In this document: positions 16,051 through 24,910 of the stretch, in pieces
Layout of the letters: each line of letters opens with the position of its first letter
Numbering within the stretch: the first letter of the stretch is position 1
NCBI GenBank assembly: GCA_017560985.1
Contig: JAFZDX010000058.1
Location: 1-34,362, forward strand
DNA: 34,362 nucleotides
Direction of reading: 5' to 3'
From: Oscillospiraceae bacterium
Lineage (GTDB): Bacteria > Bacillota > Clostridia > Oscillospirales > Ruminococcaceae
Notes under the pieces: model-generated
Told to the model about the DNA's origin: nothing
Seen by the model: the letters and a program-made list of their open reading frames with translations, nothing else
Databases searched by the model: none
Program-made: the position numbers and the translations under genes

Positions 16051-17082
16051 ATGAAACAGAATTTAAAAGAATATATGCTTGGCCAGCTGGAAAAATTGCT
16101 GGCAATTCCAAGTCCAACAGGCTACACTAAAGAAGTAAGCGAATATCTTATGGCTGAACTTGGCTCAATGGGGTATGCACCATACTCTCTTAATAAAGGT
16201 GGTGTGATCTGCGCACTTAATGAAGGTGAAAACGCCCTTATGCTTGCTGCGCACGTGGATACTCTGGGTGCTATGGTAAAAACTGTAAAAGGCAATGGTG
16301 CACTTATGGTAACACCTCTGGGTGGTCTTCAGGCGCCAAATGTGGAAACTGAAACTGTTACAGTTATCACAAGAGAAGGCAAAAAATACCAGGGTACATT
16401 CCAGGTAGAAAATGCGTCTTCACATGTAAACAGGGAAGTAGCCACTGCTGTAAGAGCATTTGACAGCACACTGGAACTTCTGCTGGACGAAAAAGTTTAC
16501 TCCAAAGATGATACAAAGAAACTTGGCATCGAAACAGGTGACTTTGTTGCAGTAAATCCACGTTTTACAATTACAGAAAGCGGTTTTATCAAAAGCCGTT
16601 TTCTCGATGACAAGGCATCAGCCGCTGTATTGCTGACACTTGCAAAAGCGCTTAAAGAAGGCGATGCTGCATTCAACAGAAAAGTGTATATCAACTTTAC
16701 AGTTTATGAAGAAGTTGGCCACGGTGCAGCAGCAGGTATCCCAGCAGATGTTGTGGATATGATCAGCGTTGATATGGGCTGTGTTGGCAATGGCCTTAAC
16801 TGTAAAGAAACACAGGTTTCTATCTGTGCAAAAGACTCATCAGGTCCATATAACTATGATGTTGTAAATGAACTGGTAGCAGCAGCCAATAAAGCTGGTG
16901 CAGATTATGCAATCGATATTTACCCATTCTATGGTTCAGACGTTGATGTAAGCCTTAAAGCTGGCTATGACATCCGTCATGGTCTTATCGGTCCAGGTGT
17001 TTATGCTTCCCACGGCTATGAACGCAGCCACGTTGAAGGTCTTGTAAACACATACAAACTGCTGGAAGAATATCTCAGATAA
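16051..17082 (+). CDS. M42-family metallo-aminopeptidase
   Basis: A 343-residue cytosolic di-metal peptidase of the tetrahedral/PepA-glutamyl aminopeptidase group. Metal ligands appear in order: AAHVDTLG (His68, Asp70 catalytic support), FLDDKAS (bridging Asp), YEEVGHG (catalytic Glu and metal Glu), VDMGCVG (Asp) and the C-terminal SHGYERSHVEG (His). The dodecahedral assembly domain between residues ~75 and 170 is present. It trims peptides from the N-terminus. The start at ATG 16051 is preferred over GTG 16042, because the GTG lies inside the Shine-Dalgarno AGGTGA. It is a monocistronic unit with its own promoter and terminator. Confidence 0.95.
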   Translation: MKQNLKEYMLGQLEKLLAIPSPTGYTKEVSEYLMAELGSMGYAPYSLNKGGVICALNEGENALMLAAHVDTLGAMVKTVKGNGALMVTPLGGLQAPNVETETVTVITREGKKYQGTFQVENASSHVNREVATAVRAFDSTLELLLDEKVYSKDDTKKLGIETGDFVAVNPRFTITESGFIKSRFLDDKASAAVLLTLAKALKEGDAAFNRKVYINFTVYEEVGHGAAAGIPADVVDMISVDMGCVGNGLNCKETQVSICAKDSSGPYNYDVVNELVAAANKAGADYAIDIYPFYGSDVDVSLKAGYDIRHGLIGPGVYASHGYERSHVEGLVNTYKLLEEYLR

Positions 17083-17088
17083 TAATAA

Positions 17089-17122
17089 CTCCCTTACGTT
17101 TTATCCGTAAGGGAGCTTTTTT
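17089..17122. terminator. Bidirectional terminator after M42 aminopeptidase
   Basis: A 10-bp stem CTCCCTTACG / CGTAAGGGAG with a 7-nt loop and a run of T. It abuts the stop codon of the convergent DUF624 gene. Confidence 0.88.
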
Positions 17123-17810
17123 ATATTATATCACTTATAAATTCTGCATCGGAATGTGCAAACCCTGCAGCCAGGGCAGGAACTGAGAAAATCATAACCA
17201 GTAACAGAGGTAATGTTTTAGGCAACATCAGTATAATTCCGAAAATAACTATTACAGAGATTATCACAGCAACCAGTGTTTCTTTCATTTTTGCAAAAAT
17301 CAGTGAAACAGATTCTTTAAATAGTTCCTTTGCAGTTTTATTACTGTTTTCTTCTTCTGTGAAAGCAGGGAACAGGTGAACTGCGACAGACCATATAAAA
17401 ATAAGTGCCAGCAGAGAAACGGATGCCATAGGTATATAAATAATGTTAGAACCAGCCATTGTAAGATATATTATCAATCCTGCGATCAAAACAACGCTGG
17501 TCAGTGACAGAATCATACCGGCAATGAATGTTCTTTTAAAATATTTTTTAAAAATATTAAAATAAGTTTTCATTACCTGCAATACCGAGCCGGTTCTTAC
17601 CAACTGATTTGTGCAGTACAGCAATGCTGTAAAAGAACCACCGCCTGTAATAAGCAAAAAAAATGGAATAAAAGGTAAAGTGGTGAAAAGAAATAATACA
17701 TTCAGTTTTACCAATGTCAGCAGACCGTCAGAATCCATCAGTATTTCTCTCAATCTGAGACCGGGACTGCCTTTGGTTATCTGAAATTTGTTATGTGGGG
17801 TATTATCCAT
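17121..17810 (-). CDS. DUF624 (YesL-like) membrane protein
   Basis: A 229-residue integral membrane protein with about five hydrophobic helices. The region VKLNVLFLFTTLPFIPFF followed by a Gly-rich turn and SFTALLYCTNQLVR is the DUF624 signature (family 'NLLWLLFSLPI.T.GPA..AL'), and FKKYFKRTFIAG follows as usual. Function is unknown; family members commonly sit beside carbohydrate ABC importers, as here, where it is divergent from the maltodextrin operon. The ATG has only a weak AGG upstream. It is transcribed alone from the promoter at 17849-17877. Confidence 0.85.
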   Translation of the reverse strand: MDNTPHNKFQITKGSPGLRLREILMDSDGLLTLVKLNVLFLFTTLPFIPFFLLITGGGSFTALLYCTNQLVRTGSVLQVMKTYFNIFKKYFKRTFIAGMILSLTSVVLIAGLIIYLTMAGSNIIYIPMASVSLLALIFIWSVAVHLFPAFTEEENSNKTAKELFKESVSLIFAKMKETLVAVIISVIVIFGIILMLPKTLPLLLVMIFSVPALAAGFAHSDAEFISDII

Positions 17811-17848
17811 ATTAATTGCCTGCTTTCAGTCTTTAGTGTGTACTATTT

Positions 17849-17877
17849 ATAATAAATAAAAGTAATTGATTTTTCAA
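17849..17877 (-). promoter_or_regulatory. Promoter of the DUF624 gene
   Basis: On the minus strand: TTGAAA (17877-17872), a 17-nt spacer and TATTAT (17854-17849). Confidence 0.65.
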
Positions 17878-17879
17878 GT

Positions 17880-17915
17880 AAATTATTGTTATTTGTTTAA
17901 CAGCAACAATAATTT
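17880..17915. repeat. 11-bp perfect inverted repeat in the divergent intergenic region
   Basis: AAATTATTGTT (17880-17890) and AACAATAATTT (17905-17915) are perfect complements around a 14-bp centre. It lies just upstream of the DUF624 -35 box and about 95 bp from the operon's -35 box, and is not followed by a T-run. It may be a binding site for a dimeric regulator. The remaining ~90 bp up to 18008 are AT-rich with nothing further visible. Confidence 0.5.
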
Positions 17916-18008
17916 AATTTTGTAATAATCCTGAAAAGTAATATTGCACAAAAAAGTTAATTCTTTTATAGCAAGTATACTATTTTGAATTAATTGTACA
18001 AAAATGTC

Positions 18009-18037
18009 TTGAAAAATCCATCAAATGGCATTAAAAT
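18009..18037 (+). promoter_or_regulatory. Promoter of the maltodextrin uptake operon
   Basis: TTGAAA (18009-18014), a 17-nt spacer and TAAAAT (18032-18037). Expected start of transcription is near 18044. Confidence 0.7.
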
Positions 18038-18054
18038 AAAAAGGAACAGGAAAC

Positions 18055-18068
18055 TGGAAACGTTTCCG
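18055..18068. promoter_or_regulatory. LacI-family operator
   Basis: TGGAAACGTTTCCG contains the perfect 12-bp palindrome GGAAACGTTTCC with the central CG typical of LacI/CcpA-family sites. It lies about 12 nt after the predicted transcription start, so a bound repressor would block initiation or elongation. The LacI-type gene at 21172 in the same operon is the likely ligand; CcpA is an alternative, as the site also resembles a cre box. Confidence 0.78.
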
Positions 18069-18106
18069 AAAATATGCGTAACGCAAATCCATTAGGAGGA
18101 AAAACT

Positions 18107-19381
18107 ATGAAAAAACTTTTAGCTCTCATTCTGGCTATGGCTTGCATGCTCACAGTTTTCACAGCTTGTGGCGGCGGCGAAGCAGAAGCAGATACACCAT
18201 CTGTTTACTACCTCAACTTCAAACCAGAACAGGATGCACAGTGGCAGGCTCTTGCTAAAGCTTACACTGATGAAACTGGTGTTCCTGTAACAGTTGTTAC
18301 AGCAGCTTCCGGTGAATACGAAACAACTCTTATGGCAGAAATGGGCAAATCTGATGCTCCAACTCTCTTCCAGGTTAACGGCCCTGTAGGTCTTGCAAAC
18401 TGGAAAGACTACTGCTACGACCTCGCAGGTTCTGAAGTTTACGGCCAGCTGCTGGGCGATGACTTTGCTCTTGTTGAAGACGGTAAAGTTTACGGTCTTG
18501 CTTATGTTATCGAAACATACGGTATCATCGCTAACACAAAACTGCTTGACAAAGCAGGCTACACAGTTGAAAATATCAAATCTTTCGCTGACCTGAAAAA
18601 AGTTGCTGAAGACATCCAGGCAAGAAAAGACGAACTTGGCTTTGCAGCATTCTCCTCTGCAGGTATGGACGGTTCTTCTGACTGGAGATTCAAAACTCAC
18701 CTTGCTAACCTGCCTCTGACATTTGAATATATAACAGAAGGCATCACTCCAGGTACAATCAAAGGTACATACCTTGACAACTACAGAAATATCTGGGATC
18801 TGTACATCAACAACGCTACATGTGACCCAGCAGAACTTTCTGCAAAAACAGGTAACGACGCTGTAACAGAAATGATCGATGGCAAAGCTGTATTCTACCA
18901 GAACGGTACATGGGCAGCTGGCGACCTCGCTGCAATCATCGACGATCTGACAATGATTCCTCTGTACATCGGTGTTGGCGACGAAGCTAACCAGGGTCTG
19001 TGCACAGGTTCTGAAAACTACTGGTGTGTAAACAACCAGGCTTCTCAGGAAGATATCGACGCTACACTGGCATTCCTTAACTGGTGTGTAACATCTGACA
19101 CAGGTGTTAACGGCATGTGTAAAGAAATGGGCTTTGTAATTCCATTTGCAAAAGCTCTGCCAGCTGACAACAAATTTGTTAAAGAAGCTGACGCTATGAT
19201 CGCTGCTGGTAAAGCATCAGTAGGCTGGAACTTCCCAACAATGCCATCTGAAGAATGGAAAAACATGGTTGGTCAGGCTCTGACAACATATGCTGCTGAT
19301 CAGACAGATGACAACTGGAACGCTGTTGTTAAAAACTTCGTTGACGGTTGGGCAGCTGAATACAAACTTGCTAACGGCTAA
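18107..19381 (+). CDS. Sugar ABC transporter substrate-binding lipoprotein (maltodextrin type)
   Basis: A 424-residue extracellular lipoprotein. A signal peptide of 20 residues ends in the lipobox FTAC with Cys21 as lipid anchor, followed by a GGGEAEA linker. The mature part is a cluster-B (MalE-like) binding protein, with early VYYLNFKPEQDAQWQALAKA and TLFQVNGPVGL, GLAYVIETYGI, and later AVFYQNGTWAAGDLA and NYWCVNNQAS. The substrate is inferred to be malto-oligosaccharide from the malQ gene downstream. The start at 18107 is fixed by TAGGAGGA. Codon use is highly biased towards GCT/GGT/ACA, as in hppA, so high expression is expected. A hairpin after the gene separates it from the permeases. 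Confidence 0.94.
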   Translation: MKKLLALILAMACMLTVFTACGGGEAEADTPSVYYLNFKPEQDAQWQALAKAYTDETGVPVTVVTAASGEYETTLMAEMGKSDAPTLFQVNGPVGLANWKDYCYDLAGSEVYGQLLGDDFALVEDGKVYGLAYVIETYGIIANTKLLDKAGYTVENIKSFADLKKVAEDIQARKDELGFAAFSSAGMDGSSDWRFKTHLANLPLTFEYITEGITPGTIKGTYLDNYRNIWDLYINNATCDPAELSAKTGNDAVTEMIDGKAVFYQNGTWAAGDLAAIIDDLTMIPLYIGVGDEANQGLCTGSENYWCVNNQASQEDIDATLAFLNWCVTSDTGVNGMCKEMGFVIPFAKALPADNKFVKEADAMIAAGKASVGWNFPTMPSEEWKNMVGQALTTYAADQTDDNWNAVVKNFVDGWAAEYKLANG

Positions 19382-19427
19382 TCAATAAAATTAAATATTT
19401 CTATACTATTTAATAATTGAATGACAC

Positions 19428-19453
19428 GGGGGCAGTACTATACTGCCCCTTTG
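19428..19453 (+). terminator. Intra-operon hairpin/attenuator after the binding-protein gene
   Basis: A 9-bp stem GGGGCAGTA / TACTGCCCC with loop CTA and TTTGTTT tail, between the binding protein and the first permease. No new promoter is evident before 19479, so it probably terminates partially and/or protects the 3' end, giving an excess of binding protein over permease. Confidence 0.75.
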
Positions 19454-19478
19454 TTTATTATTATAAAAGGAGCGTTTT

Positions 19479-20330
19479 ATGGAAAAGGCACTTAAAAAGT
19501 ACGGCCCTATTTTCGTTCTTCCTACGCTGCTTGCATTTACAATCGGTTTTATTATTCCGTTTATTGAAGGGTTATATCTGTCATTCTGTCAGTTTACAAC
19601 TGTAAAGAATGCCAAATTTGTAGGCCTCTCAAACTATCAGAGCATACTTGCAGATGAACAGTTTATTTCAGCATTTGGCTTTACTGTTTCATATGCAGTT
19701 GTTTCCATTGTTGTAATCAATGTTATCGCACTGGGGCTGGCACTTTTGCTTACACGCGAACTTAAAGGTACAAACATTTTCCGTACAGTATTCTTTATGC
19801 CAAACCTTATCGGTGGTATCGTACTGGGTTACATCTGGCAGATTCTTATCAACTGTGTACTTTCCATCGTTGGTCAGCCTCTGCTGGCACTTAACTCACA
19901 GGCTGGTTACTGGGGTCTTATTATCCTTACTGCATGGCAGCAGATAGGTTATATGATGATTATCTATATCGCCGGTTTACAGAACGTACCGGATGACCTT
20001 ATCGAAGCCGCCGCTATTGACGGCGCAAATGCTTGGCAGACATTCTGGAAAGTTAAACTTCCAATGATTATGTCTTCCATCACAGTATGTGTATTCCTTA
20101 CACTTACAAACTCTTTCAAACTTTTCGACCAGAACCTTGCACTTACAGCAGGTGACCCTGCTCACTCCACTGAAATGCTGGCTCTCAATATTTACCAGAC
20201 ATTCTACTCACGTGCAGGTATGCAGTGGAAAGGCTACGGCCAGGCCAAAGCTGTTCTGTTCTGTGTCCTGGTTGTTGTTATCTCATTTGCACAGCTCAGA
20301 GCAACTCGTTCCAAGGAGGTACAGCGGTAA
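19479..20330 (+). CDS. Sugar ABC transporter permease (MalF/UgpA type)
   Basis: A 283-residue inner-membrane protein with six predicted helices. The start KKYGPIFVLPTLLAFTIG and the loop LYLSFCQFTTVKNAKFVG are typical of CUT1 permeases. The EAA loop EAAAIDGANAWQTFWKVKLP, which contacts the ATPase, is near residue 185. AAAAGGAG precedes the ATG. Its stop TAA overlaps the next gene's ATG by one base, so the two permeases are translationally coupled and form the heterodimeric channel. Confidence 0.95.
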   Translation: MEKALKKYGPIFVLPTLLAFTIGFIIPFIEGLYLSFCQFTTVKNAKFVGLSNYQSILADEQFISAFGFTVSYAVVSIVVINVIALGLALLLTRELKGTNIFRTVFFMPNLIGGIVLGYIWQILINCVLSIVGQPLLALNSQAGYWGLIILTAWQQIGYMMIIYIAGLQNVPDDLIEAAAIDGANAWQTFWKVKLPMIMSSITVCVFLTLTNSFKLFDQNLALTAGDPAHSTEMLALNIYQTFYSRAGMQWKGYGQAKAVLFCVLVVVISFAQLRATRSKEVQR

Positions 20331-21172
20331 TGAAAAACAAAAACAAATCAATCGATACCGTTTGGTCCTGCATCCTTGCAGTTGCATCTATCCTGTATAT
20401 GTATCCAATAGCAATGATTCTGTTCAACTCTTTCAAACAGGAACGTGCTATTACTACAAACGGTGCATTCCAGCTGCCAACAGCTGAAACGTTCGCCGGT
20501 ATGGAAAACTATATCAATGCAGTTGCATCAAAAGGTTTCCTGCAGTCTCTCGGCTACAGTTTCCTTATTACTATAACATCAGTTCTTGCGATTCTGCTGT
20601 TCTGCTCTATGTGTTCATGGTTTATCACAAGAGTACAGGGGGTTATCTCCACCGGCCTTTATATGTTGTTTGCATTTTCTATGGTTGTTCCTTTCCAGAT
20701 GGTTATGTTCACACTGTCACAGACAGCTGACCAGCTGAAACTGAACAAACCTTGGAATATCTGGATTATTTACCTCGGTTTTGGTGCAGGTCTTGCTACA
20801 TTTATGTTTGCAGGCTTTATGAAATCAATTCCTCTGGAAGTTGAAGAAGCATCAATGATTGACGGCTGTAATCCGCTACAGACATATTTCCTTATTGTTA
20901 TGCCTATGCTCAAGCCTACTATGGTTTCTGTTGGTATTCTTGAAGCTATGTGGGTATGGAATGACTATCTGCTTCCAACCCTGGTTCTTGATATCAAGAA
21001 ATTCAAAACAATACCAATGCTTATCCAGTATTTCCGTGGCAGCTACGGTCGTGTAGAAATGGGTCCAATGATGGCATGTATTATGCTTACTATCATTCCT
21101 ATTGTTATCATCTACCTGCTGGGTCAGAAACATATTATCAAAGGTGTTGCAGCTGGCGCTGTTAAAGGTTAA
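20330..21172 (+). CDS. Sugar ABC transporter permease (MalG/UgpE type)
   Basis: A 280-residue membrane protein with about six helices, the second channel subunit. The start ATG at 20330 overlaps the preceding stop (TAATG) and has AAGGAGGT at 20313-20320. The N-terminus is basic and followed by YPIAMILFNSFKQ, typical of MalG-like proteins. The EAA loop is EEASMIDGCNPLQTYFLIVM. Its stop again overlaps the ATG of the regulator gene by one base. Confidence 0.95.
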   Translation: MKNKNKSIDTVWSCILAVASILYMYPIAMILFNSFKQERAITTNGAFQLPTAETFAGMENYINAVASKGFLQSLGYSFLITITSVLAILLFCSMCSWFITRVQGVISTGLYMLFAFSMVVPFQMVMFTLSQTADQLKLNKPWNIWIIYLGFGAGLATFMFAGFMKSIPLEVEEASMIDGCNPLQTYFLIVMPMLKPTMVSVGILEAMWVWNDYLLPTLVLDIKKFKTIPMLIQYFRGSYGRVEMGPMMACIMLTIIPIVIIYLLGQKHIIKGVAAGAVKG

Positions 21173-22179
21173 TGAAAATAACTATAAAAGATATAGCCAG
21201 GGAATCGGGCTATGCAGTGGGAACTGTCTCCCGCGTGCTTAACAACCGCCCTGATGTATCAGAAACAGCAAAGAAGCGTATTATGGAAATTGTAGATAAA
21301 TACAATTTTCGTATAAACAGTAATGCAAAACATCTCAAACAACATGCCGGCAGTTCAATAGCCATTATTGTAAAAGGTGCTACCAATATGCTTTTTGCAT
21401 CTATGATGGGCCAGTTACAGAATGGTATTGAAAAACAAGGCTATGAATGTTTGATTTATTATATCAACGAAAACGACAACGAACTGGAACAGGCAATTCA
21501 GATTTGTAACGACAGAAAACCTATGGGCATCATGTTTTTAGGCAGTAATCACCAGGTTTTTATGGAACAGTTTTCAGCCATAAACATACCTTGTGTATTG
21601 GTTACAAACTCCGGTAAAACTCTGAATTATAAAAATCTTTCCAGTGTCAGCACAGATGACTCTGACGGTGCTATGGCAGCAGTGGAATACCTGCTGGAAC
21701 TTGGTCATCGAGATATAGCTATAATTGGCGGTTATCTGGATGGACCGGTAGCTTCCACCCGTCTTAATGGTTGTGTAAAGGCGTTCAATAAATACGATGT
21801 ACCATTTATATCGGAAATGCAGTATGAACCATCGATGTTTGTTATGTCCAAAAGTTATGAAGCAATGAATAATCTTCTGGACAGAATGGAAAATATTACA
21901 GCAGTTTTTGCAATGTCTGACGTAATGGCAATGGGTGCTATGCGTGCTATAAAAGACAGGGGACTGCATATACCTGAAGATATTTCAGTTGTTGGATATG
22001 ATGGTATAGAACTGGCAGATTATCTGATTACAAAACTTACTACTATTAGACAGAACAGGGAAGAGATTGCGAAGCGCAGCATAGATATCCTGATTGATAA
22101 AATAGAAAACAATGGTGATGCGGTTCACGAAGTTATCCCATTCCGGCTTATTACCGGAGAAAGTACAAAATCACTCTGA
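21172..22179 (+). CDS. LacI-family transcriptional regulator of the operon
   Basis: A 335-residue repressor. The N-terminal helix-turn-helix IKDIARESGYAVGTVSRVLN (residues 4-23) and the hinge helix region around NAKHLKQ are classical. The periplasmic-binding-like effector domain keeps DDSDGAMAAVEYLLELGHR, FAMSDVMAMGAMRA and DISVVGYDGIELADY. The AVGTVSRVLN recognition helix is of the type that binds CG-centred palindromes. It lies inside the transport operon, coupled to the permease by a one-base overlap, and likely binds 18055-18068, so transporter and repressor share one autoregulated message. The inducer is presumably a maltodextrin. Confidence 0.95.
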   Translation: MKITIKDIARESGYAVGTVSRVLNNRPDVSETAKKRIMEIVDKYNFRINSNAKHLKQHAGSSIAIIVKGATNMLFASMMGQLQNGIEKQGYECLIYYINENDNELEQAIQICNDRKPMGIMFLGSNHQVFMEQFSAINIPCVLVTNSGKTLNYKNLSSVSTDDSDGAMAAVEYLLELGHRDIAIIGGYLDGPVASTRLNGCVKAFNKYDVPFISEMQYEPSMFVMSKSYEAMNNLLDRMENITAVFAMSDVMAMGAMRAIKDRGLHIPEDISVVGYDGIELADYLITKLTTIRQNREEIAKRSIDILIDKIENNGDAVHEVIPFRLITGESTKSL

Positions 22180-22199
22180 TTTGGAGGAATTTATTAAAA

Positions 22200-23318
22200 A
22201 TGGCAAGCATATCATTTAAAAATGTTAAAAAGACATATGATAATGGCGTGCAGGTTGTAAAAGGCTTTGATCTTGAAGTAGCAGACAAAGAATTTATTGT
22301 TCTTGTTGGTGCTTCCGGTTGTGGTAAATCCACAACACTGCGTATGATTGCTGGTCTGGAAGATATTACAGAAGGCGAACTGTGGATCGGCGACAGACTG
22401 GTTAACAACGTGCCGCCAAAAGAAAGAGATATTGCTATGGTTTTCCAGAGCTATGCTCTTTACCCACATATGACAGTTTATGATAATATGGCTTTTGCTC
22501 TTAAACTGGCAAACGAACCAAAAGATGTAATTGATGCAAAAGTAAAAGAAGCAGCAGAAATCCTGGGCCTTACAGATTATCTGGACAGAAAACCAAAAGC
22601 TCTGTCCGGTGGTCAGCGTCAGCGTGTTGCTCTTGGTCGTGCTATGGTTAGAAAACCTGCAGTATTCCTGCTGGACGAACCTCTGTCAAACCTTGATGCA
22701 AAACTGCGTACAGAAATGCGCAGCCAGTTGTCTCATCTGCACAAAAAACTGGAAACAACATTTGTTTACGTAACACATGACCAGACAGAAGCTATGACTC
22801 TGGGTACAAGAATCGTTGTTATGAATGCAGGCGTTATTCAGCAGGTTGATACACCAAGAAACCTGTATACAAAACCTGTAAACAAATTTGTTGCAGGCTT
22901 TATCGGTTCACCTACAATGAACTTCTCTGATGCAGTTGTAGTTGAAAAAGAAGGTGGCGTATGGCTTGACTTTGCAGGCTACTCTGTAAAACTCAACGAA
23001 GAAAAAGCAGTAGTTCTCAAAGAAAAAGGCTATATCGGCAAAGAAGTTATTTTTGGTATCCGACCAGAAGATGTTTACGAATATGCAGACTATTCTGAAA
23101 AAGAAAAAATCGAAAATGCTACACTGACAGCAGAAGTAGATATGTATGAACTGCTTGGTTCAGATGTTATCCTTTACTTCTATGTTGGCGAAAATAAATT
23201 TACAGCTATCGTAAACCCTGCAACAGAAGCAAGAACAGGCGATACAGTTAAATTTGCATTTGATGTAAACAATATGCATATCTTTGACAAAGAAACAGAA
23301 TACATCATTTGCCACTAA
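22200..23318 (+). CDS. ABC transporter ATPase (MalK/MsmX/UgpC type)
   Basis: A 372-residue ATPase energising the importer. Walker A GASGCGKSTT, Q-loop VFQSYALYPHM, signature LSGGQRQRVALGRA, Walker B VFLLDEPLSNLDAKLR and H-loop VTHDQTEAM are all intact. The C-terminal ~130 residues form the OB/TOBE regulatory domain of the MalK type (GIRPEDVYEY). Some Bacillota share one MsmX ATPase between several importers, so this one may also serve other transporters. TTGGAGGAA lies upstream, and the gene follows the regulator by 20 nt. Confidence 0.97.
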   Translation: MASISFKNVKKTYDNGVQVVKGFDLEVADKEFIVLVGASGCGKSTTLRMIAGLEDITEGELWIGDRLVNNVPPKERDIAMVFQSYALYPHMTVYDNMAFALKLANEPKDVIDAKVKEAAEILGLTDYLDRKPKALSGGQRQRVALGRAMVRKPAVFLLDEPLSNLDAKLRTEMRSQLSHLHKKLETTFVYVTHDQTEAMTLGTRIVVMNAGVIQQVDTPRNLYTKPVNKFVAGFIGSPTMNFSDAVVVEKEGGVWLDFAGYSVKLNEEKAVVLKEKGYIGKEVIFGIRPEDVYEYADYSEKEKIENATLTAEVDMYELLGSDVILYFYVGENKFTAIVNPATEARTGDTVKFAFDVNNMHIFDKETEYIICH

Positions 23319-23342
23319 TTATTGACATAAGGAAATTTTATT

Positions 23343-24824
23343 ATGAGAAGTAACGGCATTTTAATGCACATATCTTCACTTCCATCACCTCATGGCATCG
23401 GCAGTATGGGTAAACCAGCCAGAGAATTTGCGGATTTTCTGGCTGATGCCGGCCAGAAATACTGGCAGATTTTGCCTGTATGTCCTACAGGCTATGGCGA
23501 CAGCCCTTATCAGTCTTTCTCTACAAATGCAGGCAATCCATATTTTATTGACCTTGACGAATTGAAAAATGACGGTTTGTTACTTGCTGAAGAATATGAA
23601 AATATTGACTGGGAATCAGCAGCTGACGATGTAAACTATGGTGTACTTTACAATAAACGTTATCCGGTGCTTAAACTGGCAGTAGAACGCTTTGTTAAAA
23701 ATCCTGCAGAAGATTACGAAGCATTCTGCCAGGAAAATGCCTTTTGGCTGGATGACTATGCACTGTTTATGGCCCTGAAAAATGCCTTTGGTGGCGTTTC
23801 CTGGCATAACTGGGAACAGGGTATAAGAAACAGGGAAGAGGCCGCTATTGCCAAAGCAAAGGCTGATTACCGGGAAGATATTGCTTTCTGGAAAGTATTG
23901 CAGTATCTTTTCTTCAAACAGTGGAAACAACTGAGAGAATATGTTAACGGCAAGGGCATAAAATTTATAGGTGACCTGCCAATCTATGTTTCCCTTGATG
24001 GTGTAGATGCCTGGTCACAGCCACAGCTTTTCCAGCTGGACGAAAACAGATATCCTGTTGAAGTAGCAGGTTGTCCACCGGATGGTTTCTCAGCAGACGG
24101 TCAGTTGTGGGGCAACCCATTGTATGACTGGGATTATATGGAAAAAGACGGTTACAGCTGGTGGATTAAAAGAATCGAATACCTGTGCAGCGTTTACGAC
24201 GTACTGCGTATTGACCACTTCCGCGGCTTTGAATCCTATTATGCTATTCCATATGGTGATACAACAGCTAAAAATGGCTATTGGAAACAGGGGCCATCAA
24301 TCAAACTGTTTAAAGCTATCGAAGAAAAAATCGGAAGACAGCCTATCATAGCAGAAGACTTGGGTTATCTTACACCAGAAGTTAAACAGATGCTGGATGA
24401 CAGCGGTTTCCCAGGTATGAAAGTTCTGGAATTCGGGTTTGATACCCGTGATGCCAATAGTGCCGAATACCTGCCTTACAAATATCCAGTAAACTGTGTT
24501 GCCTATGTAGGTACTCACGATAATGATACAGCAATGGGCTGGATGGAAACAGCATATGCAGATGATATAGTTCTTGCAAAAGAATATCTCTGTCTTAACG
24601 AAGAAGAAGGCTACAACTGGGGTCTTATGCGTTCTCTGTGGATAACAGCTGCAGATACAACAATTATTCAGGCACAGGACATCCTTGGCCTTGGCAGTGA
24701 ATCCCGTATGAATACACCATCTTCTGTTGGAAAAAACTGGCGTTGGCGTGCATTGCCCGGTGTTTTCACAAAAGAACTGGCTGCAAAGCTCCGTCATAAG
24801 ATGGAATTATATGCCAGAATATAA
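23343..24824 (+). CDS. malQ: 4-alpha-glucanotransferase (amylomaltase, GH77)
   Basis: A 493-residue cytosolic enzyme that transfers maltosyl units between alpha-1,4-glucans and releases glucose. The start RSNGILMHISSLPSPHGIGS and the block QILPVCPTGYGDSPYQSFS are diagnostic of GH77. The nucleophile Asp lies in LRIDHFRGFE, the acid/base Glu in IIAEDLG, and the transition-state Asp in YVGTHDNDTAMGW. The length is standard for bacterial amylomaltases. It is the last gene of the operon, followed by a terminator, and defines the pathway as maltodextrin use. Confidence 0.97.
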   Translation: MRSNGILMHISSLPSPHGIGSMGKPAREFADFLADAGQKYWQILPVCPTGYGDSPYQSFSTNAGNPYFIDLDELKNDGLLLAEEYENIDWESAADDVNYGVLYNKRYPVLKLAVERFVKNPAEDYEAFCQENAFWLDDYALFMALKNAFGGVSWHNWEQGIRNREEAAIAKAKADYREDIAFWKVLQYLFFKQWKQLREYVNGKGIKFIGDLPIYVSLDGVDAWSQPQLFQLDENRYPVEVAGCPPDGFSADGQLWGNPLYDWDYMEKDGYSWWIKRIEYLCSVYDVLRIDHFRGFESYYAIPYGDTTAKNGYWKQGPSIKLFKAIEEKIGRQPIIAEDLGYLTPEVKQMLDDSGFPGMKVLEFGFDTRDANSAEYLPYKYPVNCVAYVGTHDNDTAMGWMETAYADDIVLAKEYLCLNEEEGYNWGLMRSLWITAADTTIIQAQDILGLGSESRMNTPSSVGKNWRWRALPGVFTKELAAKLRHKMELYARI

Positions 24825-24830
24825 TAATTA

Positions 24831-24857
24831 AGAGGTGTGCATAGCATACCTCTTTTT
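24831..24857 (+). terminator. Terminator of the maltodextrin operon
   Basis: A 9-bp stem AGAGGTGTG / CATACCTCT (one G-U) with a 5-nt loop and TTTT tail. Confidence 0.85.
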
Positions 24858-24910
24858 ATTTTTCTCTATATGATATATAATGTTTTTAGTAATAGGAAAG
24901 GAGTGCAGTG

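Noticed and set aside
18055..18068. Pure CcpA catabolite site as the only explanation of GGAAACGTTTCC
   Set aside because: It resembles cre, but the perfect palindrome at the operon that encodes its own LacI-type protein makes local regulation the simpler reading. CcpA remains an alternative.
20225..20329. Upstream extension of the second permease
   Set aside because: It overlaps the first permease gene. ATG 20330 with AAGGAGGT and the typical basic N-terminus is far better.
18107..24824. Maltodextrin operon as a novel system
   Set aside because: Content and order are ordinary for CUT1 sugar importers with LacI control and malQ.
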